Source: Streptomyces griseochromogenes (GTDB taxonomy: Bacteria; Actinomycetota; Actinomycetes; Streptomycetales; Streptomycetaceae). Taken from it: 64,000 nt of DNA. A program made the position numbers and the translations under genes. How positions within the stretch are numbered: position 1 is the first letter of the stretch; each line of letters starts with the position of its first letter. This document shows positions 17,505-27,249 of the stretch, in pieces. The notes below the pieces were generated by a model. The model ran no database searches. It saw nothing but the letters and a program-made list of their open reading frames with translations, and was not told where the DNA came from. The stretch lies in assembly GCF_001542625.1 (NCBI RefSeq), contig NZ_CP016279.1, forward strand, positions 9,362,001 through 9,426,000, read 5' to 3'.

Positions 17505-18581
17505 TCATGGTGTGCCGGTCGGCTCCTCCTCGGACGGGCACGTGGCGCGCCGGGACTCGGGCAGCGCCTCGGTGATCCAGGCCCGGTCGGCGGCCACTCG
17601 GCTGTCCCCCACGGCCCACAGACCGGCGTTGTCCCGGCCCTGGCCGACCCCGACGAGCACGTGCTGTCCCTTGCGCGGGGCAGGCTGCGCGCCGCCGTCG
17701 AGGAGGAAGCTCACCTCGGCCGGTGTGTGCGCGGGCTTGTAGGAGCGGCTCACCCTCAGCACGATCCGGGTCCGGGGATGCGCGGGCTGCGGCTCGACCT
17801 CGGCCACGGTGCCCTCCACGACCAGCCGGTAGCAGGCCAGGACCCGCGCGGGGTCGGTGGGCCGGCCACCGTCGCCGTAGGCCTCGGCCGGGGCGTCGCG
17901 CGAGCCCTTGGCCGCGCTGTCCGCGCTGTCCGCGGAGCCCCCGCTCATCAATCCGCCCCCCGCGGAATGCGTGACGACCCAGCCGAACCCCGCGACCATC
18001 GCGAACGCGGCGCCGGCCGCGAGCGACCCGAGAGCGATCCGCAGGGCCCGGCGCGGGCCGGACGGACGGCCCGGACGCGGCGGACGGGCGGGGCGCGCGG
18101 GCCCCACGGGACGGGTCACACCGCGCGGCCGGGGCGCGCCTGCCCCGGCTCCCCCGGTGCCTCCCGTGCCTCTGGCTGCCCCTGCTCCCCCGGTTCCCCC
18201 CGTCTCCCTCGTCCCGCCGGAATTCCCGGTCGCCGGTTTCCCGGCGGCCGCCGACGCCTCACGAGCAGCCGAAGCCCCGTCCGCGTCCCGTCCCGCGGCC
18301 CGCTGCCCCGCTGCCTCCCGCTCTTCCGCCTCCGGTCCTCCTGCTTCGTTCTCAGGCAATACCTCCCCGGTCAGCGCCTCCGCGAGCCAGCTCAGCCGCT
18401 CCCGCAGCACCGCCACGTCGGCCTCGGCCGAGCGGTGTTCGGCCAGGAAGGCGGTGTCCTCGCCGGCCTCCTCCGGCAACGGTTCGCCCGTGATCGCGGC
18501 CATCAGCGCGTCCATGCCGCCGTACTCCGCGGCACCCTCGCCGCGCCCGGCGTCCGCCGCGCCCTCGTGTCCGGCGGTCAT
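17505..18581 (-). CDS. Single-pass membrane protein, probable anti-sigma partner
   Basis: 358 residues with one membrane segment at about 180-203 (ALRIALGSLAAGAAFAMVAG). The N-terminal 180 residues are cytoplasmic: an acidic helical start (MDALMAAITGEPLPEE) and a low-complexity Gly/Thr/Ala then Pro/Arg/Gly linker at about 120-178. The C-terminal 150 residues form an extracytoplasmic domain with two cysteines. Its ATG comes 1 nt after the sigma-factor stop, implying coupled translation and a regulator-partner relation. No HxxxCxxC zinc anti-sigma motif is present, so the anti-sigma role rests on context. Confidence 0.72.
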   Translation of the reverse strand: MTAGHEGAADAGRGEGAAEYGGMDALMAAITGEPLPEEAGEDTAFLAEHRSAEADVAVLRERLSWLAEALTGEVLPENEAGGPEAEEREAAGQRAAGRDADGASAAREASAAAGKPATGNSGGTRETGGTGGAGAARGTGGTGGAGAGAPRPRGVTRPVGPARPARPPRPGRPSGPRRALRIALGSLAAGAAFAMVAGFGWVVTHSAGGGLMSGGSADSADSAAKGSRDAPAEAYGDGGRPTDPARVLACYRLVVEGTVAEVEPQPAHPRTRIVLRVSRSYKPAHTPAEVSFLLDGGAQPAPRKGQHVLVGVGQGRDNAGLWAVGDSRVAADRAWITEALPESRRATCPSEEEPTGTP

Positions 18582-18582
18582 C

Positions 18583-19143
18583 TCACACCACCTCGTCCTC
18601 GTGCAGCCTCTCGCGCAGGGCGCGGACCGCCGTGTGCAGCCTGCTCTTGACCGTGCCCTCGGGAATGCCGAGCTCCTCGGCGATCGCGCGCACCGGCAGA
18701 TCGCCGAAGAAGCGCAGGATCACCACCTGCCGCTGGGCGTCGGGCAGTTCGTCCAGGCCCCGGGCGACGGCGAGGGAGAGCAGGCTGGTCTCCTCGCCGG
18801 AGGGGTGCACCGGCTCGCGCAACGACGCCAGCCGCTCACCCAGCCGCTCCTGGCGCCGCTTGGCCCGGTGCCAGTCCATGGCCAGGTTGGAGGCGACCAC
18901 CGCCACCCACGCCGAGACGTCCCGCGGCGCCTCGCGCCCGCTCGCGGCCCGTTCCAGCAGCCGCAGGCGGACCTGCTGCACCCCGTCCAGCAGGTCCGTC
19001 TGCGGCACCCCGCCGAGCGCGAGCACCGCCCGCACCCGGCGTTCCTGGGCCGCGTCCAGCGGATCCTCACCGGTGCGGTCGGCACCGGCGTACGCCCCCT
19101 GGTCGCGGCGCCCCCCTCCGCGCAGCACAAGCCACCCCCTCAC
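18583..19143 (-). CDS. ECF-type RNA polymerase sigma factor
   Basis: 186 residues. Region 2 covers about 35-95 (LLDGVQQVRLRLLERA to ASNLAMDWHRAKRRQ). Region 4 is very clear at about 130-180: LPDAQRQVVILRFFGDLPVRAIAEELGIPEGTVKSRLH. It directs RNA polymerase to a small regulon, probably in response to an envelope signal passed by the membrane partner. The start is GTG 19143 with a weak GGGG site; the first 20 residues are not conserved-looking, so a later start is possible. Confidence 0.87.
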   Translation of the reverse strand: MRGWLVLRGGGRRDQGAYAGADRTGEDPLDAAQERRVRAVLALGGVPQTDLLDGVQQVRLRLLERAASGREAPRDVSAWVAVVASNLAMDWHRAKRRQERLGERLASLREPVHPSGEETSLLSLAVARGLDELPDAQRQVVILRFFGDLPVRAIAEELGIPEGTVKSRLHTAVRALRERLHEDEVV

Positions 19144-20464
<1,321 letters not shown>

Positions 20465-20479
20465 TACGAGTTCTCCGGA

Positions 20480-20511
20480 AAGGGGCGGTCACGCGCGCGT
20501 GGCCGCCCCTT
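20480..20511 (+). terminator. Intrinsic terminator after asd
   Basis: A 13-bp stem, with one T-G wobble, from 20480 to 20511, starting 15 nt past the stop of asd. Confidence 0.7.
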
Positions 20512-20625
20512 CAGCCTGTCGCGGCCCGGCGCCCCCGCAGGCCCGGCGCCCCGGCGGAAGCATCGCCTTCCGTGTAGATCCCATGGAAGGATGGCGCAAC
20601 CCACACATAACGAGGAGATGACCGC

Positions 20626-23193
20626 GTGCCTGGCACAAACCTGACTCGCGAAGAGGCGCGGCAGCGGGCGAAGCTGCTCACCGTTGACTCGTACGAGATC
20701 GATCTCGACCTCTCCGGGGCGCAGGAGGGCGGTACCTACCGGTCCGTGACCACGGTGCGCTTCGACGTCGCCGAAAACGGCGCCGATTCCTTCATCGACC
20801 TCGTGGCCCCGGCGGTCCACGAGGTGACGCTCAACGGGGACGCGCTCGATGCGGCCGAGGTCTTCAAGGACTCCCGGATCGCGCTGGCCGGCCTGCTCGA
20901 GGGGCGCAACGTCCTCCGGGTCGTCGCCGACTGCGCCTACACCAACACCGGCGAGGGCCTGCACCGCTTCGTGGACCCGGTCGACGAGCAGGCCTACCTG
21001 TACACCCAGTTCGAGGTCCCGGACGCCCGCCGGGTCTTCGCCTCCTTCGAGCAGCCGGACCTGAAGGCGACCTTCCAGTTCACCGTGAAGGCCCCCGAGG
21101 GCTGGAGCGTGATCTCCAACTCTCCGACCCCGGAGCCCAAGGACAACGTCTGGTCCTTCGAGCCGACGCCGCGCATCTCGTCGTACATCACGGCGCTGAT
21201 CGTCGGCCCGTACCACTCCGTGCACAGCGTGTACGAGAAGGACGGGCAGAGCGTGCCGCTCGGCATCTACTGCCGTCCCTCGCTCGCCGAGTTCCTGGAC
21301 TCGGACGCCATCTTCGAGGTCACCCGGCAGGGCTTCGACTGGTTCCAGGAGAAGTTCGACTACGCCTACCCGTTCGCGAAGTACGACCAGCTGTTCGTGC
21401 CCGAGTTCAACGCGGGCGCGATGGAGAACGCGGGCGCGGTGACCATCCGCGACCAGTACGTCTTCCGGTCCAAGGTGACGGACGCGGCCTACGAGGTGCG
21501 CGCGGAGACGATCCTGCACGAGCTGGCCCACATGTGGTTCGGCGACCTGGTCACCATGGAGTGGTGGAACGACCTGTGGCTGAACGAGTCGTTCGCCACC
21601 TACACCTCCATCGCCTGCCAGGCCTCCGCGCCCGGCTCGAAGTGGCCGCACTCGTGGACCACGTTCGCGAACTCGATGAAGACCTGGGCGTACCGGCAGG
21701 ACCAGCTGCCGTCCACGCACCCGATCATGGCGGACATCCGCGACCTGGACGACGTGCTGGTCAACTTCGACGGCATCACGTACGCCAAGGGCGCGAGCGT
21801 GCTCAAGCAGCTGGTCGCGTACGTCGGTGAGGACGAGTTCTTCAAGGGCGTGCAGGCCTACTTCAAGCGGCACGCGTTCGGCAACACGCGCCTGTCCGAC
21901 CTGCTGGGCGCCCTGGAGGAGACCTCCGGGCGTGACCTGAAGACCTGGTCGAAGAAGTGGCTGGAGACGGCGGGCATCAACGTCCTGCGCCCGGAGATGC
22001 GGACGGACGCCGACGGGGTCATCACCTCCTTCGCCGTCCGCCAGGAGGCCCCGGCGCTGCCCGCCGGAGCCAAGGGCGAGCCGGTGCTGCGCCCGCACCG
22101 CATCGCGATCGGCCTGTACGACCTCGACGGGGACGGCAAGCTGGTGCGCACCGAGCGGATCGAGCTGGACGTCGACGGCGAGCTGACGGCCGTGCCGCAG
22201 CTGACCGGCGAGCGCCGCCCGGCCGTGGTCCTGCTCAACGACGACGACCTCTCCTACGCCAAGGTCCGCCTGGACGAGAAGTCGCTGAAGGTCGTCACCG
22301 AGCACCTGGGCGACTTCGCGGAGTCGCTGCCGCGTGCCCTGTGCTGGGCGTCGGCCTGGGACATGACCCGCGACGGCGAGCTGGCCACCCGCGACTATCT
22401 GTCGCTGGTGCTGTCCGGCGTCGGCAAGGAGTCCGACATCGGCGTGGTGCAGTCGCTGCAGCGCCAGGCGAAGCTGGCGATCGACATGTACGCCGACCCG
22501 GCCGCCCGCGAGGCCCTGCTGACCCGCTGGACCGACGCCACGCTGGCCCATCTGCGCGCGGCCGAGCCGGGCAGCGACCACCAGCTGTCCTGGGCCCGGG
22601 CGTTCGCGGCGACCGCCCGCACCCCCGAGCAGCTGGACCTGCTGGAGGCCCTGCTGGACGGCACGCACACGGTCGAGGGCCTGGCCGTCGACACCGACCT
22701 GCGCTGGGCGTTCGTGCAGCGGCTCGCGGCGGTCGGCCGGTTCGACGAGGCGGAGATCGCCGGCGAGTACGAGCGGGACAGGACCGCGGCCGGTGAGCGG
22801 CACGCGGCCACCGCCCGCGCGGCCCGCCCGACGCCGGAGGCCAAGGCGGAGGCGTGGGCGTCGGTCATCGACTCCGACAAGCTGCCGAACGCCGTGCAGG
22901 AGGCCGTGATCGGCGGCTTCGTGCAGACCGACCAGCGCGAGCTGATCGCACCGTACGCGGACAAGTACTTCGAGGTCGTCAAGGACGTCTGGGACGCCCG
23001 TTCGCACGAGATCGCCCAGCAGATCGCGATCGGTCTGTACCCGGCGGTCCAGGTCTCCGCGGAGACCCTGGCCAAGACGGACACCTGGCTGGCGGCGGCC
23101 GAGCCGAACGCGGCCCTGCGCCGGCTGGTCTCGGAGTCCCGCTCGGGCATCGAGCGCGCGCTGAAGGCCCAGGCGGCGGACGCGGCGGCGTAG
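20626..23193 (+). CDS. pepN: Aminopeptidase N (M1 family), second copy
   Basis: 855 residues, closely related along its whole length to the product of 580-3165, including identical stretches such as LVTMEWW. The anchoring motif is GAMEN at 264-268. The zinc ligands are H298, H302 (HELAH) and E321 (LNES), with E299 catalytic. The C-terminal helical domain is intact. GAGGAG lies upstream of the GTG start. Both paralogues keep all catalytic residues, so both should be active. This copy conserves WNDLWLNESFATY around the zinc glutamate as classical PepN does, while the first copy has WDDLWLKESFADF. Confidence 0.95.
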   Translation: MPGTNLTREEARQRAKLLTVDSYEIDLDLSGAQEGGTYRSVTTVRFDVAENGADSFIDLVAPAVHEVTLNGDALDAAEVFKDSRIALAGLLEGRNVLRVVADCAYTNTGEGLHRFVDPVDEQAYLYTQFEVPDARRVFASFEQPDLKATFQFTVKAPEGWSVISNSPTPEPKDNVWSFEPTPRISSYITALIVGPYHSVHSVYEKDGQSVPLGIYCRPSLAEFLDSDAIFEVTRQGFDWFQEKFDYAYPFAKYDQLFVPEFNAGAMENAGAVTIRDQYVFRSKVTDAAYEVRAETILHELAHMWFGDLVTMEWWNDLWLNESFATYTSIACQASAPGSKWPHSWTTFANSMKTWAYRQDQLPSTHPIMADIRDLDDVLVNFDGITYAKGASVLKQLVAYVGEDEFFKGVQAYFKRHAFGNTRLSDLLGALEETSGRDLKTWSKKWLETAGINVLRPEMRTDADGVITSFAVRQEAPALPAGAKGEPVLRPHRIAIGLYDLDGDGKLVRTERIELDVDGELTAVPQLTGERRPAVVLLNDDDLSYAKVRLDEKSLKVVTEHLGDFAESLPRALCWASAWDMTRDGELATRDYLSLVLSGVGKESDIGVVQSLQRQAKLAIDMYADPAAREALLTRWTDATLAHLRAAEPGSDHQLSWARAFAATARTPEQLDLLEALLDGTHTVEGLAVDTDLRWAFVQRLAAVGRFDEAEIAGEYERDRTAAGERHAATARAARPTPEAKAEAWASVIDSDKLPNAVQEAVIGGFVQTDQRELIAPYADKYFEVVKDVWDARSHEIAQQIAIGLYPAVQVSAETLAKTDTWLAAAEPNAALRRLVSESRSGIERALKAQAADAAA

Positions 23194-23210
23194 CAGTCCG
23201 ACCACGACGA

Positions 23211-23241
23211 GGGCGCCCGGTGTGACACCGGGCGCCCTTTT
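23211..23241 (+). terminator. Intrinsic terminator after pepN copy 2
   Basis: GGGCGCCCGGTGT is mirrored to give a stem of up to 13 bp (23211-23237), followed by TTTT. This is the best-formed terminator in the window. Confidence 0.85.
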
Positions 23242-23347
23242 CCATGGACCCGGCGAGGGCGGCCCGGCCGGCCTCGGCCGCATCGATGTCCGCATCTATG
23301 TCCGTATCCCGCCGGTGGGCGGCCGGGCGGCGCGGGACGCTGGCCGT

Positions 23348-23824
23348 ATGACCGCATACACCGCACGACCGCTGACGCCCACGGTCCTGAAGGAGCTGCG
23401 CGGCCGCGACGACGCGGGCCGGCCCATGGCTCCCTTCACCGACGAGGAGGGCGACGCCCCGCTGCGCTGCTGTCTGCGCCGCAGCATGCCCGGCGAGCGG
23501 ATCGCCCTGGTCGCGTACGCGCCCCTGCGCCGCTGGGCGGCCGAGACGGGGGCCGACCCGGGCGCCTACGACGAGCAGGGCCCCGTCTTCGTCCACGCTG
23601 ACGACTGCTCCGGACCGGACACCGACACCCTGCCCTTCACGAACGCCCACCGCACCGTGCGCCGCTACTCCGCCGACGGCCGCATCCTCGGCGGCCGCCT
23701 GGTCGAGGACGAGACCGGCTTCGTACCGGCCTTCACCGAGGCCTTCGCCGACCCGGAGGTGGCACTCGTGCAGGTGCGGGCGGTGGAGTACGGGTGCTTC
23801 CTGTACGAGGTGCGGCGGCCCTAG
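23348..23824 (+). CDS. DUF1203-family protein
   Basis: 158 residues matching the DUF1203 pattern: a central PLRCCLRRSMPGERIALVAYAPL and HADDCSG, with conserved cysteines, and a C-terminal VRAVEYGCFLYEVRRP. Function unknown; it is cytoplasmic with no signal peptide. Its TAG stop shares the palindrome CTAG with the stop of the convergent LysR gene. Confidence 0.82.
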   Translation: MTAYTARPLTPTVLKELRGRDDAGRPMAPFTDEEGDAPLRCCLRRSMPGERIALVAYAPLRRWAAETGADPGAYDEQGPVFVHADDCSGPDTDTLPFTNAHRTVRRYSADGRILGGRLVEDETGFVPAFTEAFADPEVALVQVRAVEYGCFLYEVRRP

Positions 23825-24732
23825 GCCGCGGAGCCCAGGCCCGTCGCCGCGTCCCGCAGGGCGCGCAGCACCTTGTCCACGGCCGCTCCCGCCTCCGCGC
23901 CCCTGCGCACCGCCGCCACCACATGCCGTACCGGCCGCTCCGGGCCCAGTTCCCGCAGCACCACGCCGTCGCGGCGCGCCGCCGCCGTCCGCGGGACCAG
24001 GGCGACCCCCATCCCCGCCGCCACCATGGCCAGGATCGCGGTCCAGCCGGAGGCCGAGTGGCCCTGGTGGGGGCTGAAGCCGGCGGACTCGCAGGCGCGG
24101 CGGGTGATGTCGGACCAGGGGCCGCTGCCGCCGAAGATCCACGGTTCGGCGGCGAGGTCGGTGAGCCGTAGGGCGGGGGCCGAGGCGAGCGGGTGGCCGG
24201 GCGGGAGAGCGACGTCCAGGGGGTCGGCCAGGAGCGGCACCCTGGTGAAGCGCCCGTCGGCCGTGCCGGGTGCCCGCGCCGCGAGGGACAGGGCGAGGTC
24301 CGCTTCCCCGGCGGCCAGCAGCTCGTACGCCTCGGCGGCCTCCGCCTCCCGGACGCGTACGGTCACCGCGGGGTGCCTGGCCCGCAGCGCCAGTACGGCC
24401 GGTACGACCAGCGCCGGGACCGCCGTCGAGAAGGCCGCGACCCGCACCTCTCCTGCCTCGCCCTGCGTATAGGCGGTCAACTCGGCTTCCGCGCGCTCCA
24501 GTTGCTCGAAGACCGGTTCGGTGTGCCGCAGGACCAGCCGGGCGGCGTCGGTGAGCCGGACCCGGCGGCCGTGGGCCTCCAGCAGGGGCACGCCGAGCTG
24601 GGAGGCGAGGTTGGTGAGCTGCTGGGAGACCGCCGAGGGGGTCATGTGCAGGGCCTCGGCCGTCGCGGTGACGGTGCCCCGCTCGCGCAGGGTGCGCAGG
24701 ATCCGCAGCTTCCTCAGGTCCCACTCGGCCAT
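23821..24732 (-). CDS. LysR-family transcriptional regulator
   Basis: 303 residues. The N-terminal winged helix is typical: LRKLRILRTLRERGTVTATAEALHMTPSAVSQQLTNL, with the recognition helix near 30-50. Residues about 90-300 are the periplasmic-binding-like effector domain. LysR regulators usually control a divergent neighbour; here the divergent neighbour is the small secreted protein at 24900. It is convergent with the DUF1203 gene and overlaps it by 4 nt. Confidence 0.88.
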   Translation of the reverse strand: MAEWDLRKLRILRTLRERGTVTATAEALHMTPSAVSQQLTNLASQLGVPLLEAHGRRVRLTDAARLVLRHTEPVFEQLERAEAELTAYTQGEAGEVRVAAFSTAVPALVVPAVLALRARHPAVTVRVREAEAAEAYELLAAGEADLALSLAARAPGTADGRFTRVPLLADPLDVALPPGHPLASAPALRLTDLAAEPWIFGGSGPWSDITRRACESAGFSPHQGHSASGWTAILAMVAAGMGVALVPRTAAARRDGVVLRELGPERPVRHVVAAVRRGAEAGAAVDKVLRALRDAATGLGSAA

Positions 24733-24899
24733 ACGGGCACGTTACCCGCCCCGAGGAGCAGCCGATCGCGGCGGATCACCCAGGCCGAGTTGAGTATCCG
24801 GGCTCAGGCCCGGGCCGTCCCCGCGCGGCGAGCATCGGTGCGGCGGCGCAGCCGAGACCGCCGGATCCATCCAGCTGAGACAGTTACGGAGAACCCGCC

Positions 24900-25352
24900 A
24901 TGTCCCGACGTGTCGCCCTGTCCCTGGCCGCCGGTGTCGTCGTCCTCGGAGGCGCCGGAGCGGTCGCCATCGCCTACGCCGAGAACCAGCCCCCCGCCCT
25001 GGCCCACAGCACCGCCCGCTACACCGCCCCCGAGGGCAAGCGGGACGGCTCGTTCACCTTCACCACCGAGGTCAGGACGTCCTCGGGCGTCAAGAGCCTG
25101 AAGGTGCTGCCCTGGCCGGGGAACTCCTCGCTCGCCGAGAAGGAGCCGACCGCCAAGGACATGACCGCGGCGGAGGCGGCCACCTGCAAGCCCGCCGGCA
25201 AGGACACCGTGCGCTGCGCCTACAGGACCGGGGTGACCGGCGCCGACGCCGCGTCGTCCCCGCGCGGTTCCTGGCACGTCGCCGTGCTGGCCACCGCCGG
25301 GGACGGCACCACCACCCTGGACACGAAGGCGGCGGGATTCACCGTCGGCTGA
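24900..25352 (+). CDS. Small secreted protein, DUF5707-like
   Basis: 150 residues with an N-terminal signal or anchor segment (ALSLAAGVVVLGGAGAVAIA). The rest is a small beta-rich domain with one cysteine pair (ATCKPAGKDTVRCAY). It resembles DUF5707 proteins of Streptomyces; I cannot name a function. It is divergent from the LysR gene. Confidence 0.65.
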   Translation: MSRRVALSLAAGVVVLGGAGAVAIAYAENQPPALAHSTARYTAPEGKRDGSFTFTTEVRTSSGVKSLKVLPWPGNSSLAEKEPTAKDMTAAEAATCKPAGKDTVRCAYRTGVTGADAASSPRGSWHVAVLATAGDGTTTLDTKAAGFTVG

Positions 25353-25367
25353 GCACCGCCGGTGCTC
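25351..25367. terminator. Short hairpin between convergent genes
   Basis: A 7-bp stem with a 3-nt loop (GAGCACC / GGTGCTC) in the 24-nt gap between the secreted protein and the EamA transporter. It is small, so only a possible terminator. Confidence 0.4.
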
Positions 25368-25376
25368 CCGCTCCGG

Positions 25377-26291
25377 TCAGCGACGGGAGCCCGTACCCAG
25401 CACGACCCCGCCCAGGATCAGTGCCATGCACAGGAGCTGGGGCCCGGTGGTGGTCTCGCCGAGCAGCGCCCAGGAGAGCAGGGCCACGCAGACGGGCTGG
25501 AGGTAGTAGACGATGCCGGCGCGGGCGGCGCCGATCAGGGCGATGGCCTTGTTCCAGGCGAAGAAGGCGACCGCCGAGGAGGCCACGCCGACGTAGAGGA
25601 GGGGCAGGACCGTGCCGGGGGTCGGGCTGAAGCCGCCCTGGAGGGCGAGGCTCGCCGCCTGTACGGGCAGCAGGAGGACGGTGCCGACGAGGAACGTGGT
25701 GAACAGGAAGGCGGTGCCGCCCAGTTCGGCGGGCCTGCGGCGCAGCAGGGCGCTGTAGCCGGCGAAGCTGCAGCACGCCGCGACCATCCACAGGTCGCCG
25801 GCGCCGAAGCGCGCCCCGCCGCCGACGAGCAGCACCACTCCCGCGCAGGCCGTCAGCAGCCCGGTGGTCCGCCGCGCTCCGAGCCGTACGCCGCCCAGCC
25901 GCTCGAACACCGCCATCAGCACCGGCGAGGCGGCCATGATCATGCCCATGGTGGCGGCCGGAGTGGTGAGACCTGCCTGGTTGACGAGGGTGTTGTAGAC
26001 GGCGACACCGAGCAGGGAGGCCAGGAGGACGTAGCGGAAGTGGCGTCGGATCGGCTCGCGTTGCCGCCAGGCCCGGCGGGCGCCCAGCGGTGCGACGACG
26101 GCCAGCGCGATCACCCAGCGCCAGAAGGCGTGCTGCACGGGCGGGACGCTGTCGTGCAGCGCGCGCGAGGTGACGAAGCTGCCGGACCAGACGACCGTGG
26201 CGAGGGCGGCGAGGGCGAGGCCGAGCGCGGGGGCGGCGGCCGTGCGGGAGCGGGTGCGGGGAGTGGCGGTCCGGTGCAGGGCTGTGGCCAC
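25377..26291 (-). CDS. EamA/DMT-family transporter
   Basis: 304 residues with ten predicted membrane helices in two EamA repeats (about 22-155 and 165-300). The first repeat starts LALAALATVVWSGSFVTSRAL, the usual W/S-G motif. It is a drug/metabolite exporter of unknown substrate. The GTG start at 26291 is 28 nt past the stop of the next EamA gene upstream, so it may belong to the MFS-EamA transcript. Confidence 0.85.
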   Translation of the reverse strand: MATALHRTATPRTRSRTAAAPALGLALAALATVVWSGSFVTSRALHDSVPPVQHAFWRWVIALAVVAPLGARRAWRQREPIRRHFRYVLLASLLGVAVYNTLVNQAGLTTPAATMGMIMAASPVLMAVFERLGGVRLGARRTTGLLTACAGVVLLVGGGARFGAGDLWMVAACCSFAGYSALLRRRPAELGGTAFLFTTFLVGTVLLLPVQAASLALQGGFSPTPGTVLPLLYVGVASSAVAFFAWNKAIALIGAARAGIVYYLQPVCVALLSWALLGETTTGPQLLCMALILGGVVLGTGSRR

Positions 26292-26319
26292 GGAGATCCT
26301 TTCGGTGAGCGGTGTGCGC

Positions 26320-27249
26320 CTACCGTCCCAGCGGCCGATCTGTCAGGTCCATCGAATCTTTTCGACTGGTCTTTTCAGCAGAACTGAAAGATTGGCTCCT
26401 GCCCGTGCCCAGCTGTCCGGCCAGCGTCGCCCCGAAGGCCAGCGCCATTCCCCCTATCTGCACCGGCGTCAGCGCCTGCCCGAGGGCCGCCCAGCCGACG
26501 ACGGCCGCGGTCAGCGGGGAGAGCGGGCCGAGGAAGCCGACCTGGGTGGCGGTGAGCCGGCCGATGCCGCGGAACCAGAGCCAGTAGGCGACCGCCGTGT
26601 TGGCCAGCGCGAGGTAGAGGTAACCGCCGGCCGCCCGGCCGTCGAGTGCGGGCGGGGCGCCCTCGGCCAGGAAGGCGACCGGCGCGATGAGCAGACCGCC
26701 CGCCGTGAGCTGCCAGCCGGTGAGCGCGAGCGGGCCGACGCCGTCCGGCCGGCCCCACCGCTTGGTCAGCACCGTCCCGGCGGCCATCGAGCCGGTGGAG
26801 GCGACGGCCGCGAGGATCCCGATCGCGTCGAGCGCACCGGCTCCCCGGAGGACGACGAGGCTGACGCCGAACGCGGCCACGACCCCGGTGACCAGCGTGC
26901 GCGGGGCGGGCCGCTGCCGGAGCAGCAGCGCCGAGAGGCCCACCACGAACAGGGGCCCGACCGAGCCGACGACGGCGGCCGTCCCCCCGGGCAGCCGGTA
27001 CGCCGAGACGAACAGCAGCGGAAAGAAGGCCCCGATGTTCAGCGCCCCCAGTACCGCCGCCTTTCCCCACCAGGCGCCGCGCGGCAGCACCCGGGTGAGG
27101 GCGAGCAGCAGCAGTCCGGCGGGCAACGCCCGCATCAGGGCCGTGAACAGGGGGCAGTCGGGCGGCAGGAACTGGGTGGTGACCGCGTAGGTGGTGCCCC
27201 AGGAGACGGGGGCGAGGGCGGTGAGCAGGACGGTCGCGGACCGTTTCAC
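26320..27249 (-). CDS. EamA/DMT-family transporter (RhtA-like)
   Basis: 309 residues with ten helices. The start TALAPVSWGTTYAVTTQFLPP is typical of amino-acid or metabolite exporters of the EamA family. The last 25 residues are a polar tail (SSAEKTSRKDSMDLTD). Its GTG overlaps the stop of the MFS gene (GTGA), so the two are translationally coupled and presumably under the MarR operator at 28606-28633. Confidence 0.87.
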   Translation of the reverse strand: MKRSATVLLTALAPVSWGTTYAVTTQFLPPDCPLFTALMRALPAGLLLLALTRVLPRGAWWGKAAVLGALNIGAFFPLLFVSAYRLPGGTAAVVGSVGPLFVVGLSALLLRQRPAPRTLVTGVVAAFGVSLVVLRGAGALDAIGILAAVASTGSMAAGTVLTKRWGRPDGVGPLALTGWQLTAGGLLIAPVAFLAEGAPPALDGRAAGGYLYLALANTAVAYWLWFRGIGRLTATQVGFLGPLSPLTAAVVGWAALGQALTPVQIGGMALAFGATLAGQLGTGRSQSFSSAEKTSRKDSMDLTDRPLGR

